Source of the DNA: an uncultured Paracoccaceae bacterium
Lineage (GTDB): Bacteria > Pseudomonadota > Alphaproteobacteria > Rhodobacterales > Rhodobacteraceae
Assembly: GCA_947499635.1 (NCBI GenBank)
Contig: CANMPD010000011.1
Location: 1 to 64,000 of the forward strand
Reading direction: 5' to 3'
Length of the DNA: 64,000 nucleotides
The translations under genes were made by a program, and so were the position numbers. Positions 50,529-60,833 of the stretch are shown piece after piece. Below the pieces are notes generated by a model. The model was not told the origin of the DNA. It did no database searches and was given only the letters and a program-made list of their open reading frames with translations. Position 1 is the stretch's first letter. Each line of letters begins with the position of its first letter.

Positions 50529-52814
50529 TTAACCACATTTGGAATGCCCGCAGCTTCTACAGGTCATGCAGCCTTCGACCATTTGTAGTGTGAACTCGCC
50601 ACAGGAGGGGCAAGGTTTTCCTGGTCGTTGGTCAAGGTTTACGACGGTTGCTTGCGGGTCAGATTTTAACCCCATACCCTCACCTTCGATAAAGCCGATT
50701 TTGACCATATGTGTTTCAATTACGCTGCCTATGGCTGCTAAAATGGACGGAATGTATTTCCCTTGTACCCAAGCGCCACCGCGCGGATCAAAGACTGCTT
50801 TTAGCTCCTCAACGACAAAAGATACGTCACCACCACGGCGGAACACAGCTGAAATCATTCTGGTGAGCGCCAATGTCCAAGCATAGTGCTCCATATTCTT
50901 GGAATTGATAAAGACCTCGAATGGGCGGCGATGCCCTCCGATAATGATATCGTTAATCGTCAAATAGATAGCGTGCTCGGAATCTGGCCATTTTAGCTTA
51001 TAGGTCGAACCCTCCAACGTCTGCGGGCGGTCTAAAGGTTCTGACATATAGACAACTTCGGCGCTTTCAGCGGCAGGTGGCGTGTTCGCATCTTCACCAG
51101 GCGCTGTGTCGGTATTCTCTGATACGGACAGAACTGAGCCTGTGACGTCATTGGGACGATAGGTCGTGCAGCCTTTACAGCCTTGATCCCAGGCTTGCAT
51201 GTAGACGTCTTTGAACTCGTCGAAGGAGATGTCTTCAGGGCAGTTGATCGTCTTGGAAATCGAGCTGTCGATCCATTTCTGGGCTGCCGCTTGCATTTTG
51301 ACATGCGCTGCTGGTGCGAGGGTTTGGGCGTTCACAAAGTGATTTGGTAACGCTGCATCGACGCCAAATTTTTCACGGTACATTTTGACCGCATAGTCGA
51401 CCACTTCTTCTTCTGTGCGAGAGCCGTCCTTTTGCAGGACCTTACGGGTATACGCATAGGCAAATACAGGCTCGATCCCTGATGATACGTTACCTGCATA
51501 AAGGCTGATCGTGCCTGTTGGGGCGATAGAGGTCAAAAGAGCATTGCGGATGCCGTGGGTGCGAATTGCATCACGCACGTCATCGTCCATATTCATCATG
51601 TTCCCTGACGCCAGGAATTTCTCCGCGTCGAACAAGGGGAAGGCACCCTTTTCCTTAGCCAAATCCACAGAGGCGAGATACGCGGCGCGGGCGATTGCGT
51701 GCAGCCAGCGGTCGGTTTGACGCGCCGCTTCGTCAGTGCCGTATTCGAGGCCCAACATCAAAAGTGCGTCGGCTAAACCTGTGACGCCCAGACCGATCCG
51801 GCGCTTGTTTTGAGCTTCTTGCTGTTGTGCGGGAAGAGGGAATTTGGATACGTCGACAACATTGTCCATCATGCGCACTGCAGTTGCGACCAGATCCTTT
51901 AAGGCGCTTGGGTCTAACTGTGCCGTTTTTTCAAAGGGGTCCGTTACCAGGCGGGCAAGGTTGATCGACCCAAGCAAGCACGCGCCATAAGGGGGCAGGG
52001 GCTGCTCGCCGCACGGGTTTGTTGCGCAGATGTTTTCGATATAGTTGAGGTTATTGGCTTTATTGATCCGGTCAATAAAGATCACACCGGGTTCTGCATA
52101 ATCATATGTGGCCTGCATGATCTTGTTCCAAAGATCTCGAGCTTGGACTGTGCTATACACTTTTCCGTCGAATATCAGCTCCCATGAACCATCCGCTTTG
52201 ACCGCTTCCATAAAGGGGTCTGTCACCAGAACGGACATGTTGAACATGCGCAGGCGCGCGGGGTCTGATTTGGCAGTGATGAAATGTTCGATATCGGGAT
52301 GATCGCAGCGCATCGTTGCCATCATTGCGCCGCGACGCGAGCCCGCAGACATGATCGTACGGCACATTGCATCCCAGACATCCATGAACGACAGCGGGCC
52401 AGAGGCATCGGCTGCAACGCCTTTTACATCAGCACCACGAGGGCGGATCGTTGAGAAATCGTACCCAATGCCGCCGCCTTGTTGCATCGTCAGTGCTGCT
52501 TCTTTGAGCATCTCAAAGATCCCGCCCATACTGTCAGGCACAGTGCCCATGACAAAGCAATTAAACAGGGTCACTTGGCGTGCAGTACCTGCGCCAGCGG
52601 TAATACGTCCAGCAGGAAGATATTTGAAATCCTCTAGCGCCTCGTAAAATTTACTTTCCCAAGTCGCAGCATCGGTTTCTGCACGGGCCAAGTCGCGTGC
52701 AATACGGCGCCAACTGTCTTCCACAGTTTTGTCGATCGGAGTGCCATTCGCCTCTTTGAAGCGGTATTTCATATCCCAGATCTGTTCAGCGATGGGGGCA
52801 GCAAAGCGGGTCAT
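50529..52814 (-). CDS. nrdJ: Adenosylcobalamin-dependent (class II) ribonucleotide reductase
   Basis: 761 residues. Reduces ribonucleotides to deoxyribonucleotides with a radical from B12, without need or fear of oxygen. Visible features: FNCFVMGTVPDSMGGIFE with the first redox Cys, IENICATNPCGEQPLPPYGA with the finger-loop Cys and Glu, SIAPTGTISLYAGNVSSGIE, and a C-terminal zinc-ribbon-like tail CPSCGEFTLQMVEGCMTC with RSCGHSKCG that regenerates the active-site thiols. The last codons lie next to the transposon attachment region, so this gene's conserved 3' end is the likely landmark used by the Tn7-like elements. The gene itself is intact. Confidence 0.95.
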   Translation of the reverse strand: MTRFAAPIAEQIWDMKYRFKEANGTPIDKTVEDSWRRIARDLARAETDAATWESKFYEALEDFKYLPAGRITAGAGTARQVTLFNCFVMGTVPDSMGGIFEMLKEAALTMQQGGGIGYDFSTIRPRGADVKGVAADASGPLSFMDVWDAMCRTIMSAGSRRGAMMATMRCDHPDIEHFITAKSDPARLRMFNMSVLVTDPFMEAVKADGSWELIFDGKVYSTVQARDLWNKIMQATYDYAEPGVIFIDRINKANNLNYIENICATNPCGEQPLPPYGACLLGSINLARLVTDPFEKTAQLDPSALKDLVATAVRMMDNVVDVSKFPLPAQQQEAQNKRRIGLGVTGLADALLMLGLEYGTDEAARQTDRWLHAIARAAYLASVDLAKEKGAFPLFDAEKFLASGNMMNMDDDVRDAIRTHGIRNALLTSIAPTGTISLYAGNVSSGIEPVFAYAYTRKVLQKDGSRTEEEVVDYAVKMYREKFGVDAALPNHFVNAQTLAPAAHVKMQAAAQKWIDSSISKTINCPEDISFDEFKDVYMQAWDQGCKGCTTYRPNDVTGSVLSVSENTDTAPGEDANTPPAAESAEVVYMSEPLDRPQTLEGSTYKLKWPDSEHAIYLTINDIIIGGHRRPFEVFINSKNMEHYAWTLALTRMISAVFRRGGDVSFVVEELKAVFDPRGGAWVQGKYIPSILAAIGSVIETHMVKIGFIEGEGMGLKSDPQATVVNLDQRPGKPCPSCGEFTLQMVEGCMTCRSCGHSKCG

Positions 52815-52958
52815 GGCGCGAATCCTGTTGGTGGTTTTCGTGGTGGCGTGACGGCGTGATTACTACAGCCTTAGTAAATATCTCAATCCAGAAAATGACA
52901 AAGATGAAGAATTTATTAGCAATGATACCACAACACCTTGTCGATTTCAAAGTCTAAG

Positions 52959-52974
52959 CTACAATATACTGTAG
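52959..52974. promoter_or_regulatory. Candidate NrdR box upstream of nrdJ
   Basis: CTACAATATACTGTAG is a 16-bp palindrome-like sequence of the NrdR-box type (ACAC..ATAT..GTGT), 145 bp upstream of nrdJ. A weaker partner (ACAACACCTTGT at 52930-52941) is about three helical turns nearer to the gene. NrdR represses ribonucleotide reductase genes in many bacteria. Confidence 0.45.
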
Positions 52975-53001
52975 CAGTATGGACAACTCTGTGGAGATCC
53001 T

Positions 53002-53433
53002 GTGGATAACTATGTCAATCTCATAAAACTGTCGGTTGGTTCCGAAAGCGTCGAGGCTTTGATGGCTTGGCAAAACGTTTATCGCCGACAATTTGCTGAT
53101 GGTCAGCCACGTCATATTACGCGGATGTGGCCCAAGCGTGAAAAGGAACTTGTTAATGGTGGCTCGATTTATTGGGTTATCAAGGGAGAGGTTCAATGTA
53201 GGCAAAAAATCTTGCGGCTAGACGCACATACGGGCGAAGATGGTATTCGCCGGTGTGCGATCGTTTTAGGGAATGAGATTTTTCGCACCACCAGTGCACC
53301 ACGTCGCCCTTTTCAGGGGTGGCGATATCTTACAAAAGAAGATGCCCCCCTAGATCTTACGGCGGACAAAAAGGCAGATTCAATACTACCGGCCTCTTTA
53401 GCCAAAGCACTGTCAGATATTGGTATTCTTTGA
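53002..53433 (+). CDS. DUF1489-family protein
   Basis: 143 residues from a GTG. The N-terminus VNLIKLSVGSESVEALMAWQ and HITRMWPKRE, GGSIYWVIKGEVQCRQKIL and RPFQGWRYL are typical of the DUF1489 proteins conserved throughout alphaproteobacteria. Function is unknown. It is divergent from nrdJ and convergent with hisG. Confidence 0.85.
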   Translation: MDNYVNLIKLSVGSESVEALMAWQNVYRRQFADGQPRHITRMWPKREKELVNGGSIYWVIKGEVQCRQKILRLDAHTGEDGIRRCAIVLGNEIFRTTSAPRRPFQGWRYLTKEDAPLDLTADKKADSILPASLAKALSDIGIL

Positions 53434-53454
53434 TGTTTGCAGTGTGAGATAAAG

Positions 53455-53508
53455 TATATCAGGCGGTTTAGTGATCTGTGGTTTTTATACCATAGGCCGC
53501 CTGATATA
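53455..53508. terminator. Bidirectional terminator between the DUF1489 gene and hisG
   Basis: TATATCAGGCGG (53455-53466) and CCGCCTGATATA (53497-53508) form a perfect 12-bp stem, and inside it CTGTGGT pairs with ACCATAG around a TTTTAT loop. It lies exactly between two convergent genes and overlaps neither beyond the stop. Confidence 0.8.
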
Positions 53509-53509
53509 T

Positions 53510-54202
53510 TTAAGCATCCAGTTGTTCTAAAAGATTTTTGAGTACGGTCTTATGTGTGTCTTCACAAGTCGCGACACGGCTGCGCCATAGGGTTGCCTGT
53601 GACTTTAAGATCATTCCATCACTTAGGATTTTAAGGTGGTTGGCGCGCAGAGTTTCACCGGTTGATGTGATGTCGGCGATCATTTCAGCCGTCTCATTCT
53701 TAACCGTGCCCTCGGTTGCGCCTTGGCTGTCGACCAGTTGATAATCGGCTACCCCAACGTCGCTGAGATACTCTCTGACCAAGCGATGGTACTTGGTTGC
53801 GATGCGGAGACGGTGATTATGAACCTTGCGAAAAGCAGCGGCTGCGGCATCAAGGTCATCTAGTGTGTCGACGTCATACCAGCATTGTGGGACTGCCAGA
53901 ATCAAATCGGCATGGCCAAAGCCCATGGGGGCAATCTCTTCGACTTGTTGCTCCCAACGAGGTAGCTTTTCATGAACCAAATCTGTGCCGGTGACGCCAA
54001 GATTGATACGCCCAGTCGCCAGTTCACGTGGGATTTCACTGGCTGATAAAAGTACCAGTTCTACCCCATCAACCCCATCAACCGCGCCTGCATATTCGCG
54101 ATCTGATCCGGTCCGGCTCAGTGTGATGCCACGCTTTGAAAACCAATCAAAGGTCTTCTCCATCAATCGTCCCTTTGACGGAACGCCAAGTTTCACAGTC
54201 AT
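53510..54202 (-). CDS. hisG: ATP phosphoribosyltransferase, short form
   Basis: 230 residues, the short HisG type that needs HisZ. It makes phosphoribosyl-ATP, the first step of histidine synthesis. Visible: LGVPSKGRLMEKTFDWF, ELVLLSASEIPRELATGRI and NLGVTGTDLV, then LVDSQGATEGTVKNETAEMI with the PRPP-binding loop region. Its start overlaps the hisZ stop by 4 bp, so both subunits are made together. hisS lies upstream in the same operon. Confidence 0.93.
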   Translation of the reverse strand: MTVKLGVPSKGRLMEKTFDWFSKRGITLSRTGSDREYAGAVDGVDGVELVLLSASEIPRELATGRINLGVTGTDLVHEKLPRWEQQVEEIAPMGFGHADLILAVPQCWYDVDTLDDLDAAAAAFRKVHNHRLRIATKYHRLVREYLSDVGVADYQLVDSQGATEGTVKNETAEMIADITSTGETLRANHLKILSDGMILKSQATLWRSRVATCEDTHKTVLKNLLEQLDA

Positions 54203-55296
54203 TTCTGCATTTCCTCTTCGAGGGCGAGGATCAGGTAAGGGCGAATAACTCCCCCCACGGCCGGAATTTCAGTACCCTGTCCCAATTGACGCGTCAGTGC
54301 ATCATAGCGACCCCCTAATGCAATAGGGGGAAGGTCAGGACGATGTGCTGCATAAAAGCCAAATACGAACCCATCGTAGTATTCCATCGATGTCCGCCCG
54401 TAAGATGCTTCAAAATCTAGGTTGTCCACATCGATGCCGCGAATGCGTAAGGCCGAAATCCGTGCGGACAAACGTTCTAGGGCGGGTAGTATCGCAGGTA
54501 AATCAACTGCGATATTTCGCATTTGTTCCAGCGCATATGGCATGGTTTCACGCACCGTCATTAAGGCTTCTAGTGCGAATAGCTCGTTCTCAGCAATAGG
54601 ACCAGCTTGGGCATCAGCGCACAATGAGGCGCGTCGCGCGTCGATTTCGGAGGCGCGGCGCTTCCCAATTTGAGGCACATCTGGTGCACAAAAATCGTCG
54701 GCCAATAGCTTAAGACGTGTGGGCGAGGGGGCGATACGACTGGAAAAACGATCTAGTAGGGCGCGGAACCTACGTGGACGCCAAATATGACGACGCAGCG
54801 CTGTTTTACGAGCCTCTGTGGTGGACAATCCATCAACGGCGGCAAGTAAAATTCCGATATCGCCAGTCGCTGCGCGTAAGTTTAGGCCGCGCAGCTGCAA
54901 TTGCATAAGAGCGAAAACTTCGGCGTCGACCTCAGCAGGATCTGTGCGATCAAAGACTTCGTAGCCCACTTGAACATATTCGTTTGCTCGATCTGGGTCA
55001 TGTTCTTGGCGGCGGAAAACCTCTCCGGCATAGGTATACCGGGCAGGATCAGCCCCCTGCGCCATATGTTTTTGGACAACAGGTAACGTAAAGTCGGGGC
55101 GCAGCATCTGTTCGCCGCGCAATGCATCACTGGTGATATAAGCGCGCCCACGAATATCCTCGCCATATAGGTCGAGCAATGTATCCGCAGATTGCAACAA
55201 CGGGAGGTCAACGGGGTGAGCCCCCGCGATTTCAAAATTCTGGCGCAACAAGGCCGCTTTGGCCATGATGAGCGAGCGGTTCGGTGAGTTTGGCAT
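54199..55296 (-). CDS. hisZ: ATP phosphoribosyltransferase regulatory subunit
   Basis: 365 residues, a histidyl-tRNA-synthetase-like fold without tRNA function: LPLLQSADTLLDLYGEDIRG, then LRPDFTLPVVQKHM and YTYAGEVFRRQEHDPDRANE as motif 2-like region, and a C-terminal FVFGFYAAHRPDLPPIALGG with RYDAL. HisZ binds the short HisG and confers feedback inhibition by histidine. Gene order hisS-hisZ-hisG is usual in Rhodobacterales. Confidence 0.9.
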   Translation of the reverse strand: MPNSPNRSLIMAKAALLRQNFEIAGAHPVDLPLLQSADTLLDLYGEDIRGRAYITSDALRGEQMLRPDFTLPVVQKHMAQGADPARYTYAGEVFRRQEHDPDRANEYVQVGYEVFDRTDPAEVDAEVFALMQLQLRGLNLRAATGDIGILLAAVDGLSTTEARKTALRRHIWRPRRFRALLDRFSSRIAPSPTRLKLLADDFCAPDVPQIGKRRASEIDARRASLCADAQAGPIAENELFALEALMTVRETMPYALEQMRNIAVDLPAILPALERLSARISALRIRGIDVDNLDFEASYGRTSMEYYDGFVFGFYAAHRPDLPPIALGGRYDALTRQLGQGTEIPAVGGVIRPYLILALEEEMQK

Positions 55297-55299
55297 GTT

Positions 55300-56790
55300 C
55301 TATACGTCCTGACCGGCAAGAATTTCACGCACCTTGGCAATCAGGTCAGCGCGAGGCACTTCGAATTGACTAGGGCGTTCTTTCCATTCTTCTAGGGTCG
55401 CGTCTTGGGCAATTTTTGCGCCAAGGATAAGATCCTTGATTTGTATGACACCACGCTCTTTTTCGTCGCCACCTTCGATAATCGCAACGGGTGAATTGCG
55501 CTTGTCCGCGTATTTCAATTGATTTCCGAAGTTCTTTGGATTTCCAAGATAAACTTCGGCCCGGATGCCAGCGTTGCGCAGTTCTGAAACCATAGATTGA
55601 TAATCAGCCATCCGGTCACGATCCATCACAGTGATCACAACTGGTCCGATTGGTGTCGTGGCCAGTCGACCTTTCTCGCGTAGGGCAGCAAGGAGGCGGT
55701 CAACACCGATTGAGACCCCTACAGCAGGGACTTCTTGACCTGTAAAACGTTTGACGAGACCATCGTAACGCCCGCCACCGGATACGGATCCGAATTGCCG
55801 CTTGCGGCCTTTCTCGTCGAGGATCTCGAATGTAAGTTCGGCTTCAAATACTGGGCCGGTATAATACCCAAGGCCGCGGACGATAGAGGGATCGATCAAG
55901 ACCTGATCTGCACCATATCCTGCAGCGGCCATCAATTCCCCAATTTGTGCGAGTTCAGCGATGCCATCTAGGCCGATTTTACTATCCCCGACCGCATTGC
56001 GCAGGTTTGCCATCGTGCCTGATACATCGTCAGCCCGAGATGTGAGAAATGCAATTACCGGATCTGCTTGGGCATCGCCCAGACCAACACCGTCGATATA
56101 GGCGCCAGAGGCATCAAGGCGACCTTTGCCCAAAAGCTCTCGTACGCCTGCCACACCAACTTTGTCGAATTTATCGATGGTGCGCAGCACGTCGTCGCGC
56201 TTTGGGTCATCTTCGGCAAGGCCCATTGCCTCAAGAACACCATTTAAAACCTTGCGGTTATTGACGCGAACAAGGTAGTCGCCACGCGGAATACCCACGG
56301 TTTCCAGCGTATCAGAAAGCATCATGCAGATTTCGGCATCTGCGGCCATAGAGGCCGTCCCAACTGTATCCGCGTCGCATTGATAGAATTGGCGATATCG
56401 ACCAGGCCCCGGTTTTTCGTTGCGCCAAACAGGTCCCATCGCATAGCGTCGATAAGGGTTGGGCAAATCATTGCGGTGCTGCGCATAGACACGGGCCAAT
56501 GGTGCCGTCAGATCATAGCGCAATGCCATCCAATCGCCATTGCCGTCGTCATCAGATTCCTGCCATGCAAAAACGCCTTCGTTCGGGCGATCCACGTCGG
56601 GGAGGAATTTTCCGAGTGCTTCGACTGTTTCGACGGCCGATGATTCGAGCGCTTCAAAGCCGTAATGATGGTACACACCTGCGATTGCCTGCAGCATATG
56701 ACTGCGCTGGCTCACCTCTTCGCCGAAATAGTCACGGAAGCCTTTGGGCGTTTGCGCCTTAGGGCGGGGCTGTTTCTTGGCTTTGGCCAT
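55300..56790 (-). CDS. hisS: Histidyl-tRNA synthetase
   Basis: 496 residues from the ATG at 56790, preceded by GAGGAGGCC; the frame is open 21 codons further without support. Charges tRNA-His. Class II motifs: [13 protein letters not shown], then [13 protein letters not shown] and [20 protein letters not shown] (motif 2), [21 protein letters not shown] (histidine loop) and [27 protein letters not shown] (motif 3). A C-terminal anticodon-binding domain follows. Confidence 0.93.
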   Translation of the reverse strand: MAKAKKQPRPKAQTPKGFRDYFGEEVSQRSHMLQAIAGVYHHYGFEALESSAVETVEALGKFLPDVDRPNEGVFAWQESDDDGNGDWMALRYDLTAPLARVYAQHRNDLPNPYRRYAMGPVWRNEKPGPGRYRQFYQCDADTVGTASMAADAEICMMLSDTLETVGIPRGDYLVRVNNRKVLNGVLEAMGLAEDDPKRDDVLRTIDKFDKVGVAGVRELLGKGRLDASGAYIDGVGLGDAQADPVIAFLTSRADDVSGTMANLRNAVGDSKIGLDGIAELAQIGELMAAAGYGADQVLIDPSIVRGLGYYTGPVFEAELTFEILDEKGRKRQFGSVSGGGRYDGLVKRFTGQEVPAVGVSIGVDRLLAALREKGRLATTPIGPVVITVMDRDRMADYQSMVSELRNAGIRAEVYLGNPKNFGNQLKYADKRNSPVAIIEGGDEKERGVIQIKDLILGAKIAQDATLEEWKERPSQFEVPRADLIAKVREILAGQDV

Positions 56791-56927
56791 AGTGGCCTCC
56801 TCGCGGGTGGTTAAACTCGCCACGCGTCTATCCCAAGGCAGCCTTAACAGCAAGAGAACTGCGCAATCAGTTCGCCATAGACGTCCAGAGATAGGCCAGA
56901 TACTGCTCTTGCAAGGAGATATAGACG

Positions 56928-57122
56928 ATGCAACATCTTGAAGAACAAATTGCCCATCTCACACGCAGTGTTGATGAAATGAGCGATGTGATCGCCAGAC
57001 AGCAAAATGAACTAGATTTATTGACCCGTCGCGTTGCCATGTTGATGGCCCGTGAAGCAAGCCGTGAATCCGAGGGCGGTGGTGGCGTTATATTCGCGGA
57101 CGAACGACCGCCACATTACTAA
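56928..57122 (+). CDS. slyX: SlyX-family small coiled-coil protein
   Basis: 64 residues with AAGGAG before the ATG. The sequence [37 protein letters not shown] is the SlyX coiled coil, with the usual C-terminal PPHY. Function unknown. It is divergent from hisS and convergent with dnaE, only 3 bp from the dnaE stop. Confidence 0.85.
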   Translation: MQHLEEQIAHLTRSVDEMSDVIARQQNELDLLTRRVAMLMAREASRESEGGGGVIFADERPPHY

Positions 57123-57125
57123 AGC

Positions 57126-60100
57126 TTAGATTTCTTCTACATCCATCACACCGTCAAGGCTTTTGAGAGCACCTTTGATCTGGGGCGAGATGGGAAACAT
57201 CTGACCCAGATCCATCTCAATGTCACCCGGTAACGCAGGATCCTGTAGATACAGGTAAATTTCGCCAGGGTTCGCCGCACGTGCCGCTGACTTTGCATCT
57301 TCGAGGACACTGGCGACGGTCGCGACTGCATTTGCGCTTTCAACATATATTCGCAAGCTTGATCGGCCCGCATCGGCAATCGCGCTATCAATTGGCCCGG
57401 CCGAGCGCATCAGGAGTTTCAGTTGATCCGCCTCGGCTGTGGCTTCGGCCGTGATAACAACTTTGGATCCCGTCTCTAGGAATTCGCGCGATTTTTCGAG
57501 TACATCGGAAAAAATCGTAACCTCATAAGCTCCGGTGGTGTCCGAAAGCTGAGCAAAGGCAAATCGGTTGCCCCGCGCAGATTTACGTTCTTGGCGACCT
57601 GCAACAACCCCTGCCATTTTTGCCATGAACGGCCCGCGCTGAGCTTTGGCTGCGACTTCATCCATCGTCAGGACGTCTTTACGCTTAAGCGCGGGCATAT
57701 AGTCATCAAGCGGGTGGCCTGTCAGGTAAAAGCCAATTGCGCGGAATTCTTCGTTCAGCCGCTCTGCCGGGAGCCAGTCAGGAACAGTAGCCATGCGCGG
57801 CTCCGGCAAATCATCGCCAGCTTCACCAAACAAGGATACTTGGTTAGAATTTTTCTGCTCGTAAATAGCAGCTGAGTAGCTGACCAGACGCTCAAGGCTT
57901 TCAAATACACGGCGTCGGTTTTTATCGATTTGGTCAAAAGCACCAGCCCGTGCGAGCATTTCTAACGGGCGTTTGCCGACTTTCTTTAGATCCACACGAC
58001 GTGCAAAATCAAAGATGGTTGTAAATGCCGTATCCCCGCGCGCCTCGACGATCAGGTTCATGGCCTCCACACCGACGTTTTTCAGTGCTCCCAGCGCGTA
58101 TACTAACGCGCCATCAGCCACATCAAATGTCGCGAGCGAGCGGTTGATACAGGGGGCGACATAGGGCAAGGCGAGGCCCTTTTTGACCTCTTCAAAGTAC
58201 ACCGCCAGCTTTTCTGTAAGGTGGATGTCGCAATTCATGACACCGGCCATGAATTCCACTGGATGGTTCGCTTTTAACCATCCGGTTTGATAGGAGACGA
58301 CTGCATAGGCAGCAGCGTGGGATTTGTTAAAGCCATAGTTTGCGAATTTTTCGAGAAGATCAAAAACTTCGCTGGCTTTTTTCTTGTCGACACCGTTTTC
58401 TGCGGCCCCTTTTTCAAATTTAGGGCGCTCGGCATCCATTGCCTCTTTGATCTTTTTACCCATCGCACGGCGTAACAGATCAGCGCCGCCGAGGCTGTAA
58501 CCTGCCATGATCTGTGCGATCTGCATAACCTGTTCTTGATAGACGATAATACCTTGAGTTTCCTCGAGGATATGATCGATGAGGGGATGCACGCTTTCGA
58601 TTTTACGCAGGCCGTTTTTGACCTCGCAATAGGTTGGGATGTTTTCCATCGGACCCGGGCGATACAGTGCCACAAGTGCAACGATGTCTTCGATACAGGT
58701 TGGTTTCATGCGCTTGAGCGCATCCATCATACCCGTGGATTCTACCTGAAATACGGCGACGGTTTTTGCGGCGGAATACAGATCGTAAGTGGGTTTATCA
58801 TCCAACGGGATGGCGTTGATTTCATTCACGGCCCCTTCGGGAGGGGTGTAAATCTGGGTGCCGTCTGCGGCCACATGTAAATCACGTCCCGATTTCAAAA
58901 CCAGATTAATCGCATTTTGAATAACGGTCAGGGTTTTGAGGCCCAAAAAGTCAAATTTGACCAAACCTGCCTGTTCCACCCATTTCATGTTGAACTGTGT
59001 CGCAGGCATATCCGACCGTGGATCTTGGTACAGAGGGACCAATGCATCCAGCGGCCTATCGCCGATTACAACACCTGCGGCGTGGGTAGAGGCGTTGCGC
59101 AACAACCCTTCGACTTGTTGGCCGTAAGTCAGCAGCCGATCAACAACCGGTTCATTGCGGGCTTCCTCGGCGAGGCGGGGTTCGTCTTTGAGCGCCTTTT
59201 CGATGGAAACCGGTTTGACCCCCTCGACTGGGATCATTTTGGACAGGCGGTCCACTTGACCAAAGGGCATTTGTAAAACACGCCCAATGTCGCGCACGGC
59301 AGCCTTGGACAGGAGCGCTCCGAAGGTGATGATTTGCCCGACTTTGTCGCGGCCATATTTTTGTTGAACGTATTTAATGACCTCTTCACGGCGGTCCATG
59401 CAAAAATCGATGTCGAAATCCGGCATCGAAACCCGTTCTGGGTTCAAAAAGCGTTCAAACAGTAAGTTGTATCGCAGAGGGTCAAGGTCGGTGATCGTCA
59501 AGGCGTAAGCCACGAGAGATCCTGCACCCGAGCCACGCCCCGGGCCAACTGGGATACCTTGATCTTTGCCCCATTGAATAAAATCAGCAACGATTAGGAA
59601 ATAGCCGGGAAAGCCCATGCCTTCGATAATATCCAGCTCGAAATCAAGCCGTTTTTGATAGTCTTCGGGGCTAACCGCATGCGGGATGACAGCCAGACGC
59701 TGCTGTAGCCCTTCATTTGCGATGCGTCGTAATTCGGCCACCTCATCATCTGCGAATTTCGGCAAGATAGGATCGCGAAGATAAGCCATAAACGCGCAGC
59801 GCTGGGCGATTTCAACGGTGTTTTCAATTGCTTCAGGTAAGTCTGCAAAAAGAGTGATCATCTCTTCTTGGCTTTTAAAATAATGCTGAGGTGTCAGGCG
59901 GCGGCGCGGTTCGTTTTGGTCTACATAGGCGCCTTCGGAGATGCAGATTAGGGCGTCGTGTGCCTCGTACATTTCCGTTTTGGGAAAATACACATCGTTG
60001 GTGGCAACCAAAGGTAGGTCCATTGCATAGGCCATCTCAATGTGGCCACGTTCACTCAGGCGTTCGATTTCGGGCTGGCCATCCTCGCCTGGATGGCGTT

Positions 60101-60626
60101 GTAACTCAACATAAAGTCGATCTGCAAAAATCTGTTTGAGACGCAGCATAAGCGTTTCAGCCGCAGGCCGTTGGTCGTGTTGCAGCAGCATACCTATTGG
60201 ACCTGTCGGACCACCGGTGAGGCATATAAGACCTGCATTATTGGCTTCTAGATCTTCCAAACTGACCTGTGGCAGCTGGCCGGTGTTGTTAATGTACAAA
60301 CACGATGACAACTTCATCAGGTGTTCATAGCCGGTCTCGTTTTGAGCAAGCAAAACGATCGGAGCAGGGGCTTTGACTTTTTCTCCCGGTGCACTTTGCA
60401 CATAGGTGAGATCAACTTGACAGCCAATAATGGGTTGAATGCCTGCCTTGGATGCTGACACCGAAAATTCCAGTGCCGCAAAAAGTGAATTGGTATCTGT
60501 CACCGCCACGGCTGGCATATGATTTGCCTTGCAAAGGTCCGGCAGTTTTTTCAGCCGCACTGCTCCCTCAAGTAAGGAATATTCGGTGTGGGTGCGCAGG
60601 TGGATGAATCGAGGAGAAGCTGTCAT
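57126..60626 (-). CDS. dnaE: DNA polymerase III alpha subunit
   Basis: 1166 residues, full length. N-terminal PHP domain (FIHLRTHTEYSLLEGAVRLK), polymerase core with GPGRGSGAGSLVAYAL and PDFDIDFCMDRREEVIKYVQ (catalytic Asp residues), PTCIEDIVALVALYRPGPM and IVYQEQVMQIAQIMAGYSLG, then a helix-hairpin-helix region and a C-terminal OB domain (GNRFAFAQLSDTTGAYEVTI). It is the replicative polymerase. A stand-alone gene here. Confidence 0.95.
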   Translation of the reverse strand: MTASPRFIHLRTHTEYSLLEGAVRLKKLPDLCKANHMPAVAVTDTNSLFAALEFSVSASKAGIQPIIGCQVDLTYVQSAPGEKVKAPAPIVLLAQNETGYEHLMKLSSCLYINNTGQLPQVSLEDLEANNAGLICLTGGPTGPIGMLLQHDQRPAAETLMLRLKQIFADRLYVELQRHPGEDGQPEIERLSERGHIEMAYAMDLPLVATNDVYFPKTEMYEAHDALICISEGAYVDQNEPRRRLTPQHYFKSQEEMITLFADLPEAIENTVEIAQRCAFMAYLRDPILPKFADDEVAELRRIANEGLQQRLAVIPHAVSPEDYQKRLDFELDIIEGMGFPGYFLIVADFIQWGKDQGIPVGPGRGSGAGSLVAYALTITDLDPLRYNLLFERFLNPERVSMPDFDIDFCMDRREEVIKYVQQKYGRDKVGQIITFGALLSKAAVRDIGRVLQMPFGQVDRLSKMIPVEGVKPVSIEKALKDEPRLAEEARNEPVVDRLLTYGQQVEGLLRNASTHAAGVVIGDRPLDALVPLYQDPRSDMPATQFNMKWVEQAGLVKFDFLGLKTLTVIQNAINLVLKSGRDLHVAADGTQIYTPPEGAVNEINAIPLDDKPTYDLYSAAKTVAVFQVESTGMMDALKRMKPTCIEDIVALVALYRPGPMENIPTYCEVKNGLRKIESVHPLIDHILEETQGIIVYQEQVMQIAQIMAGYSLGGADLLRRAMGKKIKEAMDAERPKFEKGAAENGVDKKKASEVFDLLEKFANYGFNKSHAAAYAVVSYQTGWLKANHPVEFMAGVMNCDIHLTEKLAVYFEEVKKGLALPYVAPCINRSLATFDVADGALVYALGALKNVGVEAMNLIVEARGDTAFTTIFDFARRVDLKKVGKRPLEMLARAGAFDQIDKNRRRVFESLERLVSYSAAIYEQKNSNQVSLFGEAGDDLPEPRMATVPDWLPAERLNEEFRAIGFYLTGHPLDDYMPALKRKDVLTMDEVAAKAQRGPFMAKMAGVVAGRQERKSARGNRFAFAQLSDTTGAYEVTIFSDVLEKSREFLETGSKVVITAEATAEADQLKLLMRSAGPIDSAIADAGRSSLRIYVESANAVATVASVLEDAKSAARAANPGEIYLYLQDPALPGDIEMDLGQMFPISPQIKGALKSLDGVMDVEEI

Positions 60627-60833
60627 GGCTTCATCCTATCAAACCCAGCGGTCAGGAAAACAAAGAAGCGACATCCTAGGGTATTTTAGAAAGACATTCA
60701 TATTTAATGTCAGAGTATATAATATACCTGCCTACATGGCTTCGCCATCGATGTTGATGACAACGCGAATTTGTCATGCTAGCCTTGATCCTAGGCGCTT
60801 GGCGTATTGATGTATTTGGTATGGGGTTTGATG

